Source of the DNA: Methylomonas sp. | GTDB lineage: Bacteria; Pseudomonadota; Gammaproteobacteria; Methylococcales; Methylomonadaceae | DNA: 64,000 nucleotides | Assembly (NCBI RefSeq): GCF_023228165.1 | Contig: NZ_JALOBS010000026.1 | Coordinates: 1-64,000, forward strand | Direction: 5' to 3' | In this document: positions 43,361-52,492 of the stretch, piece after piece | Layout of the letters: each line of letters opens with the position of its first letter | How positions within the stretch are numbered: position 1 is the first letter of the stretch | Position numbers and translations under genes: made by a program | The notes under the pieces: generated by a model | What the model saw: the letters and a program-made list of their open reading frames with translations, nothing else | Told to the model about the DNA's origin: nothing | The model's database searches: none

Positions 43361-44989
43361 ATGCAATCCTGGCTTAACCGTAATTTCTTATTGACTAACT
43401 TTGCCGCCGGCTTGTCGGTGGCTTTTATCCTGTTGCCGGAAGCGGTGGCTTATGCCGCGATTGCGCATTTGAGTATTCAGGCGGCGATCACGGCGGCCCT
43501 GGCCGGCTTGCTGTGCTATGCCTGGTTGGGAAAATGCCCGTATGCGATCGTCTCGACCACTTCGTCGGCGGCGGCGCTGTTGGCTGCGGTGGTGATGTCG
43601 TTGCGGCCGGAAAGTGTCGATGCTTACGCCGGGTTGGGGGCCGCCTTGGTGATATTAACCGGAGGCGGATTGTTGGCCATTGCCAAGGCTGGTTTGGGGC
43701 AGCTGTCGGCATTTGTGTCCAGGCCGGTGCTGTACGGCTTTTCATTTGCGTTGGCAATTACCATTATTGTCAAACAATTACCCAAGCTGCTGGGTGTCGC
43801 TACCCAGGCCAGCGATCCGCCGCGCATTTTGCTGGAGCTGTTTGCGCGTAACCAGGATTGGAATCCATACAGTACGGTATTGGGTGTCGGGGCTTTATTG
43901 GTGCTGTGGGTTTTGACGCGCTTTCCCAAGTTACCCGGTGCATTTTTGGTATTGGCGGCAGGTATCGGCTTGAACAATGCGGTCGATTTGACCGCTCAGC
44001 ATGTGGCACTGGTCGGTAGTTTGCAGTTAAAACCGATGGAACTCGACCTGCCCGAACTTTCCATGGATAAATGGCTGCGGCTGACGGAGCTGGCTTTCGG
44101 TCTGCTGGTGATTATCGTGGCCGAGTCTTGGGGCAGTATTCGTAGCCTGTCGCTGCGGCACGGTAAAACGGTAGAGCCCAATCGGGAGTTGTTCGCGCTC
44201 GGTGTCGCCAATCTGCTGTCCGGCCTGTTGCACGGCATGCCGGTTGGTGCGGGATTTTCGGCCAGTTCCGCCAATGAACAGGCGGGCGCCACCGCTAAGC
44301 TGGCCGGCGCGGTGGCGGCGCTGATACTGTTGCTGATGGCGATATTCGGCCGGCAATGGATAGGCGATATTCCGGAACCTTTAGTGGCTGCCGCAGTGAT
44401 CAATGCCTTGCGGCATGCGCTGAACCCCGCCGCATTACTGAAGCTGTGGCGTATCGACAGAGACCAGTATCTGGCGCTGGCCGCCGTGGCCGGCGTGCTG
44501 GTATTCGGTGTTTTGCACGGCATGTTGCTGGCGGTGGCTTTGTCGTTGGCGGCGGCTATCCGGTCTTTTAGCCGCCCCGTGGTCAGGGAGCTGGCCGAGC
44601 TGGAACATGGCCACGATTATGTGGATCAGCAATACCATCCGGCGGCTTTGCCGCATGACAATATTCTGGTGCTGCGTCCGGAAGAACCGTTGTTTTTTGC
44701 CAGCGCGGAAGGCATTTTGGCGGAAGTGCGTAAACAGCTGTTGGCTCGCGGCAATGTGCGGTTTCTGGTGATCAGTCTGGAAGAAAGTGCCGATCTGGAT
44801 GCTACCGCCGCCGAATGTTTGATTGAATTGGCGGTGGAGTTGGATTTGCACCAGCAAAAACTGCTGCTGGCCAGAGTCAAGGATCCTATTGCTAATGTGT
44901 TACAAACCTTGGCCGGCGACAGCTTCGCCGATGGGTTGTTTTGGAGCGTGGACGATGCGGTGGTGGCGGCGCGGAAAATGCGCGGTTGA
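43361..44989 (+). CDS. SulP family anion permease with STAS domain
   Basis: This 542-residue protein has 10-12 hydrophobic segments, starting NRNFLLTNFAAGLSVAFILL and LPEAVAYAAIAHL. A C-terminal cytoplasmic STAS domain is at about 435-540 (ILVLRPEEPLFFASAEGIL, DLDATAAECLIEL). SulP proteins carry sulfate, bicarbonate or other anions. The ligand cannot be read from sequence here. It is a stand-alone gene. Confidence 0.92.
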   Translation: MQSWLNRNFLLTNFAAGLSVAFILLPEAVAYAAIAHLSIQAAITAALAGLLCYAWLGKCPYAIVSTTSSAAALLAAVVMSLRPESVDAYAGLGAALVILTGGGLLAIAKAGLGQLSAFVSRPVLYGFSFALAITIIVKQLPKLLGVATQASDPPRILLELFARNQDWNPYSTVLGVGALLVLWVLTRFPKLPGAFLVLAAGIGLNNAVDLTAQHVALVGSLQLKPMELDLPELSMDKWLRLTELAFGLLVIIVAESWGSIRSLSLRHGKTVEPNRELFALGVANLLSGLLHGMPVGAGFSASSANEQAGATAKLAGAVAALILLLMAIFGRQWIGDIPEPLVAAAVINALRHALNPAALLKLWRIDRDQYLALAAVAGVLVFGVLHGMLLAVALSLAAAIRSFSRPVVRELAELEHGHDYVDQQYHPAALPHDNILVLRPEEPLFFASAEGILAEVRKQLLARGNVRFLVISLEESADLDATAAECLIELAVELDLHQQKLLLARVKDPIANVLQTLAGDSFADGLFWSVDDAVVAARKMRG

Positions 44990-45257
44990 AGCGGGTGGTT
45001 AACGCTTCGGTTTATTCGGTTGATACCCATTCCATAGCGGAGACAATTTGCGAAATTGGTTTAAATTTCGGGAATTGGTGGTTATTTTCAACACTAAGCG
45101 CTGAAAAATACAGAGGCTATTGCCTGGCAAAATCCGCCCGCCTGCGTCTGACGTGGGTTTCCTGTTGTTGGCATGATAATCGCGTAAGGATTTCGAGTCA
45201 TCGGTCAAACAGGCCGGCAATGACTTGTTCTTCGTGGATTACTTAAGGAGTAAAACG

Positions 45258-45434
45258 ATGAGAAACTACATTCATAATGTTGCCAAATATACTGCCTTGG
45301 TGCTGATCTCCGCGCTGCCGTTTTCAATCGATGCGTATGCGGAAGCGAAACAAACTTCCAAGATGGCGCCCATGGAAGTCAACCTGGACGGCGATTTTTT
45401 TGAAGCAAATTTTATTAAAGAACAAGAGGAGTAG
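45258..45434 (+). CDS. Small exported protein of unknown function
   Basis: This 58-residue ORF starts at the ATG at 45258, which has a strong AAGGAG box 7 nt upstream. It carries a signal peptide ending near SIDAYAEA (about residue 27), leaving a mature acidic peptide of about 30 residues (MAPMEVNLDGDFFEANF). The ribosome site and signal peptide support it as real. No family is recognised. Confidence 0.55.
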   Translation: MRNYIHNVAKYTALVLISALPFSIDAYAEAKQTSKMAPMEVNLDGDFFEANFIKEQEE

Positions 45435-45465
45435 AGGTACTCTGCGCTCGTCAAATTGCTGTTTT

Positions 45466-45660
45466 AAATTCTCCCCACCCTAACACTCTCCAGCAGGAGA
45501 GGCAATTGAGGTTGTCGTAAAAGTAAAACAGTTCCTTCTCCCACGGGGAGAAGGTTAGGAGGGGATATAAGCCAAACGCTTACGTTGCATTCCCCCCTCA
45601 CCCCTGCCCTGTCCCGCGAGGAGAGAGGGCTTTACGACAACCTCCTGATGGAGGGGGGCT
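45466..45660. repeat. Composite REP-like element with 14-bp outer inverted repeat
   Basis: Several short palindromes of the Methylomonas-style REP theme are packed together (CTTCTCCCACGGGGAGAAG near 45534, CCCTCACCCCTG near 45596). They are enclosed by a perfect 14-bp inverted repeat, GAGGTTGTCGTAAA (45508-45521) and TTTACGACAACCTC (45631-45644). The whole could fold into one large structured RNA or DNA arm. Confidence 0.65.
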
Positions 45661-45784
45661 AGGTGAATCAACAAACCGGAATTTGGTGCGCGAGGATTCT
45701 AATCTCTGCTTGTGCACTCAAGCATTGTTCAGGTCGACGAATTGGTCTGAACAAGCCCGTTGACGGTGTTGCGCGATTAAGACT

Positions 45785-46420
45785 ATGAAACTATTCGGCA
45801 TAATGATGGCCTGGACATTCATGATGTCCGGCAGCCCCGGTTGGGCCGGCGATACTGCGGCACAGCCCGCTGAAGATCCGCAATCCATTATCGCGGAACT
45901 ATCCAATAAAATTCAGGCCCGCTTGCAGGATCGGAATTCGACGCGGGACTTTAAGCAAGTGACCGACTATGTCTCCTCGGTTATCGAACCGCACACCGAT
46001 TTCGATCTGTTCTCCGTGCTGGTGCTGGGTAAATATTGGAAAACCGCGACTACCGACCAACGAAACAATTTCAAGCAGGCTTTCAAGAGCTTGTTGATTC
46101 GGGTGTATTCCAGAGGTTTTGTCGAATTCAATAATTGGACAATCAAATTTTTACCGTTTCATCACGTTGACGATGTCCGCAAGGCTTACGTTAAAACCCA
46201 GGTCATTCAGGCCGAACGGAAACCGGTGGCGGTCGATTACCGCATGGTGTCCGAACAAGGCGTCTGGAAGGTTTACGATATATTGATTGACGGGGTCAGC
46301 TTGGTGACAACCTACCGTAGTTCCTTTCAAAACGATATCGACAATGCCGGCGGTTCGCTGGACAAAGTGATCGATAAATTGAACACACGCAACCGGGAGG
46401 CGGACGCCACCGGGCAATAG
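45785..46420 (+). CDS. MlaC/Ttg2D family phospholipid-binding periplasmic protein
   Basis: This 211-residue protein has a signal peptide ending at GWAGD (about residue 22). The MlaC family pattern follows: VSSVIEPHTDFDLFSVLVLGKYWKTA split around residue 60-85, FKSLLIRVYSRGF, and a late VWKVYDILIDGVSLVTTYR segment. MlaC shuttles phospholipids between the outer-membrane MlaA complex and the inner-membrane MlaFEDB. No mlaA or mlaFEDB genes are near, so this is an orphan copy or the main mla locus lies elsewhere. Confidence 0.88.
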   Translation: MKLFGIMMAWTFMMSGSPGWAGDTAAQPAEDPQSIIAELSNKIQARLQDRNSTRDFKQVTDYVSSVIEPHTDFDLFSVLVLGKYWKTATTDQRNNFKQAFKSLLIRVYSRGFVEFNNWTIKFLPFHHVDDVRKAYVKTQVIQAERKPVAVDYRMVSEQGVWKVYDILIDGVSLVTTYRSSFQNDIDNAGGSLDKVIDKLNTRNREADATGQ

Positions 46421-46498
46421 CGTTATCGGCAGGCTCGAACGGAACACTCGAAACAGCATGGCCCCGGCCTTGCCGCATATCCAGGATTAAATGAAATC

Positions 46499-47830
46499 AT
46501 GACATTGACGCGGGCGCGCCCAGCCCCAAAATCGGCGGCTTTCAGAGAGCAGCGACGGCACCGGCTGATGTTGCCGGCAATCCTGATCGGTCTGCTGACC
46601 GGGAGTTTGTCGGTGGGCTTTCATCTTTGCATCGATGCCGGCGAGGTGTTACGTGGCCATTTGATCGGTTTGGCCCATGCCGGCACTCTGTGGGGCATCT
46701 TTGCGTTGTGGCTGTATGTGATCAGTGCGTTGGTGCTTTCAGCGGAAATCGTACGCTGGTTAGCGCCGGAGACTGCCGGCAGCGGCATTCCGCACTTGAA
46801 AGCAATTCTGCAAGAGCAACAGCCGTTTCGTTACTGGCGGGTATTGCCGGTTAAGTTTATCAGCACCTTGATCGGCAGTGCCGGCGGGCTGGTGCTGGGC
46901 CGGGAAGGCCCCAGCGTGCATATGGGCAGCGCGATCGGGCAGGCAGTTGCCGACCGGTTTTCGCATTGGAAACCTGCCGATCGCGCCATCCTGGCGGCGG
47001 CGGGCGGGGGCGCAGGCTTGGCCGCAGCGTTCAACGCACCGTTGTCGGGATTGGTGTTCGTGTTGGAGGAGCTGGAGCGCCAATGCGCATCGCTGGAGTT
47101 TTTCGCCGCGGCGATTGCCTGTCTGGCGGCGGATATGTTGTGCCGTTTGATCCTGGGTCAGCATCCGGAGTTTCATGTGGTGGTATCCGGCGCGCCGCCG
47201 CTGGATTTGCTGATTGCATTCGTCCCGGTCGGCATATTGTCGGCGCTGTTTGGTAGCTTGTTTACCCGCGCCTTGTTGTGGGGACAGCGTCTACCGCAAT
47301 TGTCGTTGGGGTCAAAATTGGTTTTCTGGTTTTTCCTGGCAGCCGTCATTACGCTGACGGGCTGGGTCAAACCGGATTTATTGGGTGGCGGACAAAACTT
47401 CGTCAACCGGGTGCTGCAAGACGGCGAAACCTTTACATTGCCAACCATCGCCTTGTTTTTTCTGATTCGGTTTGTGCTGACCCTCGGTAGCGCCAGCGCG
47501 GGTAGCGCCGGCGGTTTTTTTATGCCTATCTTGGTGGTCGGCGCGCTGTTGGGGTGGGGCTTGGGTGAAGCCACGCATATGTTATTCCCAGCACTGCTTG
47601 TGAATACCAAATTATTTGCCGTGGTGGGCATGGCGGGATTTTTCAGTGCAGTGGTCAAGGCGCCGTTAACCGGCATTATTCTAATTATCGAAATGACGGC
47701 TAATTATGCGTTGATACTGCCATTGTTGATTGCCTGTTTTGCGGCGCTGTTGATTGCGGATTGGCTGGGCAGTCCGCCGATATACGATGCCTTGTTGCGC
47801 TTGAGTCTGCTCAATAATGAAAAATCCTGA
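46499..47830 (+). CDS. ClC-type chloride channel or H+/Cl- antiporter
   Basis: This 443-residue membrane protein has the ClC selectivity motifs: GSGIPHLK (about 93-100), GREGPSVHMGSAIGQ with the gating Glu (about 135-149), and later GSAGGFFMPILVVGALLGWG. It has 10-11 hydrophobic segments and no CBS domains. The gating glutamate is present, but the second proton-pathway glutamate was not verified, so channel versus antiporter is open. It starts 78 bp after the MlaC-like gene on the same strand. Confidence 0.92.
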   Translation: MTLTRARPAPKSAAFREQRRHRLMLPAILIGLLTGSLSVGFHLCIDAGEVLRGHLIGLAHAGTLWGIFALWLYVISALVLSAEIVRWLAPETAGSGIPHLKAILQEQQPFRYWRVLPVKFISTLIGSAGGLVLGREGPSVHMGSAIGQAVADRFSHWKPADRAILAAAGGGAGLAAAFNAPLSGLVFVLEELERQCASLEFFAAAIACLAADMLCRLILGQHPEFHVVVSGAPPLDLLIAFVPVGILSALFGSLFTRALLWGQRLPQLSLGSKLVFWFFLAAVITLTGWVKPDLLGGGQNFVNRVLQDGETFTLPTIALFFLIRFVLTLGSASAGSAGGFFMPILVVGALLGWGLGEATHMLFPALLVNTKLFAVVGMAGFFSAVVKAPLTGIILIIEMTANYALILPLLIACFAALLIADWLGSPPIYDALLRLSLLNNEKS

Positions 47831-47999
47831 AGCAGGATCGGGCGATTGCCGCCGTCTTTTCCTGATGCGCTGTTTTCGGTTACTTCGGGGGTGGACGGCT
47901 TGGCACATTTTTGGCTGTGGCGAGTTAAATACGCTCGGAATCGGAGAGAACATTTCATTTTGACACGATGGCAATTGTCTAAATTTGCGGGAGAACGAT

Positions 48000-48581
48000 A
48001 TGAGTGCGCAAGAACTATGGTTGCAAACCAAACGGATTGTCGGCAGCGGTTTGGTATCTGTAAGGTACGATGTTTATATTTTTACGGCATTGATTTTTTT
48101 ATCGATATTGGGGGTCGGCATTGCCGATGCTTTTGAATACGCCGCCCATTGGTATTGGGTAGGGATGGTGCCGGTATTTTTCGGTGCTTGCCTGTACCTG
48201 GAATGGCAAGCCATTCAACACGCCAGCATGGCGCCGCGCGAAATTTTACTGGCGCAAATTCAGCATTGGTTAGGGGTGGCGATCGCGTTTTATTTGACCT
48301 TTATATTGCGCGAAATCGGCAGTCTGGATAATCAAACCACCGGTTTGATTTTACTGCTGGTACTGGCGCTTGGCACTTATCTGAGCGGTATTACCACGGG
48401 CTGGCTATTTCGATTGTTGGGCATGTTTTTGGGCTTATGTCTGATTATGGTGGCCTATATGGAACATTATGTGGCGGTGTTGATTGCGTCCGCGATAGCC
48501 ATGCTGTCCTTGTATCATTATTTGGCTAAGTCGGTGGGTACCATCATCAAGGATAACGAGCAAGCAGACTTGCCAGAATAA
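48000..48581 (+). CDS. Uncharacterised integral membrane protein
   Basis: About 193 residues from the ATG at 48000, which has GGGAGA 6 nt upstream. A TTG at 47985 is in frame but has no better site. Five or so hydrophobic helices are visible (VYIFTALIFLSILGVGIADA, WVGMVPVFFGACLYLEW, and paired helices toward the C-terminus), and a short polar tail ends the protein. No family is recognised. It lies 169 bp after clc on the same strand. Confidence 0.7.
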   Translation: MSAQELWLQTKRIVGSGLVSVRYDVYIFTALIFLSILGVGIADAFEYAAHWYWVGMVPVFFGACLYLEWQAIQHASMAPREILLAQIQHWLGVAIAFYLTFILREIGSLDNQTTGLILLLVLALGTYLSGITTGWLFRLLGMFLGLCLIMVAYMEHYVAVLIASAIAMLSLYHYLAKSVGTIIKDNEQADLPE

Positions 48582-48968
48582 GTTTTTCGCTGCTTGAGGC
48601 ACTGCTTTAAGCCGGGCATTGCGCTTAAACGATTGCCTCGCGGAATCGAGCCGGCGGATTCAGTCGAGCACTTGGCCGATAAAATCACCCGCAATGCCTT
48701 TCGGTCAAACCTGTGTGGGGGTTATCAACCAGCCACTCAGGTAATATTACCCAATTCCCCGTTTCCGAACCTTTTCAAGTGGCGCTTTTACCGTGTCGCT
48801 AGGGGGCTTAATCGCTTTGCACGCGCAAGGACTAAAGGTTTCAAGGCGCGGTAACGGTTTTCGGGCAGGCAATTCTAATATTGGAACGGCGATTGCATTA
48901 TTTCCAGCAAACAGTCCGTTTCTTATTGAGCAAGCTCAATAGCTTGCCGAATTCAGCTGGAGGTTCCC
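48582..48968. other. Intergenic region, nothing recognised
   Basis: This 387-bp gap precedes yfdX. Short frames are present but show no ribosome sites or protein-like pattern. It should contain the yfdX promoter. Confidence 0.4.
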
Positions 48969-49919
48969 ATGAAAAGCCCGATTTATCCCAAAACCCCAAT
49001 AACCGTGGTTGTGGCTGCCCTGTTGGCCGGCGTGCCTGTTGCGCATGCCGCGCAGACGCATACTGCCCCAAGGCATGTGATTCATCATATAGCCGCTACC
49101 TTCGATCATTCCGTTACCGTGCCCGGCGAACCGTCGGATCAGGAAAAACAGAAACTGATGGAGGAAAAAAAACAGCAAATCGCCAATGAAGCCAGCGATG
49201 CGATTATCGGCGCCCATACTGCGCTATTAACCCTGGAGAATGGCGATTCGGCCAAAGCCCGGTCGTTGTTGAAAGATGTGCTGGGCAAACTTGACATATT
49301 GCTTGCCAAACGGCCTGGATTGGCTATGATTCCGGCGGATGTATCGGCTCGGATTTACGACTTGGATGACAGTACCGACCAGGTCAAAAAGCTGGTAAGT
49401 AGAGCGGACGATTTGTTGGGGGATAGTAAAGTGCAGGATGCCCGGCGGATTCTGGATAATTTGGTCAGCGAAATTCGCTTAACTACGGTGAGTATCCCGC
49501 TAGGCACCTTTCCGCCGGCGATCAAGGAAGCCATTGTGGAAATCGATGACCATAAACCGGACCAAGCCAAAGTTGTGTTGGCGGGGGTGTTGGGATCGCT
49601 GGTGAAAACCACCGAAGTCTATGCCTTGCCGGTCTTGCAAGCCGAAACGTTGCTGACGGCGGCATCGCAGTTGGAACATAAGGACGATTTGAGTAAAACC
49701 GATGCCAGACACGACATTTTAGAGTTAACCGAAGCAGCCAAGGACAAGTTGAAACTCTCGCAAATACTGGGTTACGGCACGGATGACGATTACGAAAATT
49801 TGTACGACAGCATAGACGGCATCGACAAAGTGATTCGTTCCGAACGCTCCGCGGCGGTTTGGGATAAAGCCAAACAATCGCTGGCGCATTTGAAAGAAAG
49901 TATCAAAAATCATTTGTAG
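48969..49919 (+). CDS. yfdX: YfdX family periplasmic protein
   Basis: This 316-residue protein has a signal peptide ending near AHAAQT (about residue 27). The YfdX domain follows (NEASDAIIGAHTALLTLENG, ARSLLKDVLGKLDILLAKRP, and a late DDDYENLYDSIDGIDK). YfdX of Enterobacteria is induced under EvgA control and linked to acid or osmotic stress, but its molecular role is not settled. It is a single gene, followed 8 bp later by a strong terminator. Confidence 0.85.
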   Translation: MKSPIYPKTPITVVVAALLAGVPVAHAAQTHTAPRHVIHHIAATFDHSVTVPGEPSDQEKQKLMEEKKQQIANEASDAIIGAHTALLTLENGDSAKARSLLKDVLGKLDILLAKRPGLAMIPADVSARIYDLDDSTDQVKKLVSRADDLLGDSKVQDARRILDNLVSEIRLTTVSIPLGTFPPAIKEAIVEIDDHKPDQAKVVLAGVLGSLVKTTEVYALPVLQAETLLTAASQLEHKDDLSKTDARHDILELTEAAKDKLKLSQILGYGTDDDYENLYDSIDGIDKVIRSERSAAVWDKAKQSLAHLKESIKNHL

Positions 49920-49927
49920 CACCCAGT

Positions 49928-49959
49928 CCCGGGCATTTCACCTAGTGCCCGGGGTTTTT
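49928..49959 (+). terminator. Intrinsic terminator after yfdX
   Basis: An 8-bp GC-rich stem (CCCGGGCA at 49928-49935, TGCCCGGG at 49946-49953) with a 10-nt loop is followed by GTTTTT. It lies just past the yfdX stop. Confidence 0.88.
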
Positions 49960-50410
49960 CTCCTTTAGGTGGTGTCACAATGCGGCGACAGCCGTTTCTG
50001 CCGGCCAAGAAATCGTAGTAATGTTTTTTGGCCGGTTTTTTTTCGGTTGGTTTGTAAAGGCGGCGCTAGATACGCCTTGTCGGTCTACCCAAAATCCGTA
50101 TTTGGTCCAGTTATCGGATTATCGAAACCATCCGCTTCAAGTCGCTGTATTTGCATTTCGGCGGAAAGTGTTAGCGCTAGCCTGCCTGCCGATGTCAACT
50201 GCAATGCGTCTGGATACGTTGTTGAGCAGGTAGCTGCGCAGTGAAGTGTCTTGCATAGGGGCTGTATTCGCCTGAATTTAGGCGGCTAAAATTTTCTCGC
50301 CCGGTTAACGGCATGCGTTGGAAGATATTATTTGTTGGCGGCTTGACTTGGGCGGCATCAACAGCTATTTTCCGTGCCGTCTGATTCTAGCTAGCCAATA
50401 AGGGAAACGC
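49960..50410. other. Intergenic region, nothing recognised
   Basis: This 451-bp gap lies between the yfdX terminator and the methyltransferase. Overlapping short frames near 50020-50240 do not look like genes. A small CGCC/GGCG hairpin lies near 50270. Confidence 0.4.
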
Positions 50411-51229
50411 ATGACTCATTTGCTCGACGCAAAATCTAAAGCCGCTGCGGCTTATGATGCGGCTGCCGACTTGTTCGACCATCCCGTCAATACCTTTTGG
50501 GATCGATTTGGTCGCAACACTATCAATCGGCTTGATTTGAAACCTGGCGCCACGGTGCTTGACGTATGCTGCGGCAGTGGGGCATCCGCATTACCGGCGG
50601 CTGAACAAGTTGGCGATAGCGGATATGTAATTGGGGTCGACATTGCCGAAAAACTACTTCAGCTTGCCAGCAGCAAAGCCAAAAGCAAAAACTTGAATAA
50701 TGTTGAGTTTCGGCATGGCGATATGCTTGAGACCGGCTTTGACGACGCGAGTTTCGATGCCGTCGTTTGTGTGTTCGGGATTTTTTTCGTACCTGATATT
50801 GCGGCAGCCATACGCGAGCTATGGCGCGTTCTGCGTCCAGGCGGAAAACTTGCGATTACTACATGGGGGGTGGATTTCTTTGAACCGGCCAATACGGTTT
50901 TTTGGAACGCAGTTCGCGATGTCAGACCCGATTTATACAAAGGATTCAACCCATGGGATCGCATATCCGAGCACTCTACACTCAGTGCCATATTAAACGA
51001 AGGAGGGGTAACTAAGCCATGGGTCATGGCCGAGGACGCAACGCATCCTCTGGCATCGGCGGAAGACTGGTGGACGACGCTTCTCGGTTCAGGTTACAGG
51101 GGCACTATCGAGCAATTGGAGCCGGAAATGGTCGAGTATGTGCGCCAAGCGAATTTGGCGTTCATCGCAAATACCCGGCTGCAAGCAGTGCAAGCAAATG
51201 TGATATATGCGGTTGCTGAAAAGTCCTGA
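50411..51229 (+). CDS. Class I SAM-dependent methyltransferase
   Basis: This 272-residue protein has a Rossmann methyltransferase core: motif I LDVCCGSGASALPAAE (about 51-66), the acidic IGVDIAEKLL (about 75-84) and LRPGGKLAITTWG (about 140-152). It resembles UbiE/COQ5-like and sarcosine-type methylases, but the substrate cannot be named. It is a single gene. The C-terminal ~70 residues lack a recognisable extra domain. Confidence 0.85.
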   Translation: MTHLLDAKSKAAAAYDAAADLFDHPVNTFWDRFGRNTINRLDLKPGATVLDVCCGSGASALPAAEQVGDSGYVIGVDIAEKLLQLASSKAKSKNLNNVEFRHGDMLETGFDDASFDAVVCVFGIFFVPDIAAAIRELWRVLRPGGKLAITTWGVDFFEPANTVFWNAVRDVRPDLYKGFNPWDRISEHSTLSAILNEGGVTKPWVMAEDATHPLASAEDWWTTLLGSGYRGTIEQLEPEMVEYVRQANLAFIANTRLQAVQANVIYAVAEKS

Positions 51230-51243
51230 TTATTATCGAACAA

Positions 51244-51381
51244 TCAACCAAGCTGAAATGATTTGAGGTTATGCCGCACCGCTGTTTCGCCCAAGCCCAT
51301 GTCTTTGCAGGCTTGCGCAACCGTCAGTCCTTGTTTCTGGATCATTTTGACCACTTGCGTTGGTAAATATCGCCGCTGCAA
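51244..51381 (-). pseudogene. Relic of an IS3-type transposase OrfA
   Basis: On the minus strand a frame ending at 51244 reads QVVKMIQKQGLTVAQACKD and GLGETAVRHNLKSF. This is the helix-turn-helix style of IS3-family OrfA proteins. Only about 45 codons keep similarity, and no OrfB (DDE) part is nearby. This is a dead fragment. Confidence 0.55.
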
Positions 51382-51591
51382 AGAAGCCGACAAAAGGTAC
51401 GCATCGACGAACAGCACTACGTGGAAGGAAGGCAGCTGAAAAAAGACATTGCCCCGCCCGCTTCAATGATGGGGGGGAATCACAATAACAGGCAGCGGTA
51501 ATAACGACGTGTCGGTTGGTGAGGGATGCTCGCGGTGCTTATGTTGGCTGGCAACCCTTGGTAAAGGTATTAGGCGGTTGCGCGGTTATTT

Positions 51592-51804
51592 TTAGCTGAG
51601 CGCCAATTCATGCTCATCTAAAAACAATCGTTCATTTTCAATATTATCTCTGGCTTCAAGCTGGCGATTTATTTCGGTCTTTTCAAATAGTAATTCCCGC
51701 ATTTCTGGAGGAAGGACGAACTCATATCTGATCGGGAAATCTTGGTTATCGAGTTCTCCGGTATTGAGGTCGCAAGCGGCTAGCGTTTTTATCCAATTCA
51801 ACAC
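51592..51804 (-). CDS. Small hypothetical protein
   Basis: This 70-codon ORF starts at GTG (51804), preceded by a GAGAG-like purine run. The product is acidic and predicted helical (FEKTEINRQLEARDNIENER). No signal peptide and no family are recognised. Its ordinary amino-acid composition suggests a real small gene, with moderate doubt. Confidence 0.4.
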   Translation of the reverse strand: MLNWIKTLAACDLNTGELDNQDFPIRYEFVLPPEMRELLFEKTEINRQLEARDNIENERLFLDEHELALS

Positions 51805-51975
51805 ACTAATTCTCTCTACATTTTCAAAGTCAGTAGTCAGTATAGAGAGGGCTTATGACAGAAATATGACAATTCCCTTATGAATTAGCGAGTTGCGTAG
51901 CTGCTTTTTTTACCGGTGACTGTACGCGTAATCACTTATGGCTTGCTCGCTGGGCGGCGTTAAGCCGACATTCTG

Positions 51976-52158
51976 TTAAATAGCTGAAATGCAGACTGGG
52001 CTATGTTTTTCAGTAATGGTCGGAACATTTCGGGTTAGCCAATTTCTGCTGTTAATTCTCAAATCTATCTCATATAGATAATATTGATGAGGTTTAGAAG
52101 TTGCTATTGGTTTATCGAGTGTGTTGGATTTGTTGAATTTACTGTTCATTGTCGTCAC
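51976..52158 (-). CDS. Small hypothetical ORF, doubtful
   Basis: A frame of 57-60 codons has possible starts at GTG 52158 or ATG 52149. The product (KPHQYYLYEIDLRINSRNWL in the middle) shows no recognisable feature. The region is AT-rich. I include it as the only candidate between the IS relic and the signalling gene. Confidence 0.25.
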   Translation of the reverse strand: MTTMNSKFNKSNTLDKPIATSKPHQYYLYEIDLRINSRNWLTRNVPTITEKHSPVCISAI

Positions 52159-52492
52159 CTAAACGATGTAGCTTGTTGGCGGAATTCATTTCAATCGATT
52201 ATCAGCTTACCCCTCCAATAGAATAAATCTGGGAATTGCTTGGCATAATTCTGAATGGCTTGGCAACATCCGTTTTTTTGAAAGCGGCGGATATCGAATA
52301 ATTTTAGGCGGGAGTGTTGCGCACGGGGCTGGTACCGAGCGTGACAATTTTAGTATTTATTGGCATCGCGCTGGTAAATGATGATATTTATATTAGTCGG
52401 GCCCGTCGGTTGTCGGCGGGGAAAACGATTGACTCACTGTAATGACATTATTTTCGCATTACCAAATCATTACTCCACTTATGTAAGTAGCC
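52159..52492. other. Intergenic region upstream of the signalling protein, nothing recognised
   Basis: This AT-rich 334-bp stretch has no gene. It should hold the promoter of the hemerythrin-GGDEF-EAL gene, but I see no box strong enough to assign. Confidence 0.4.
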
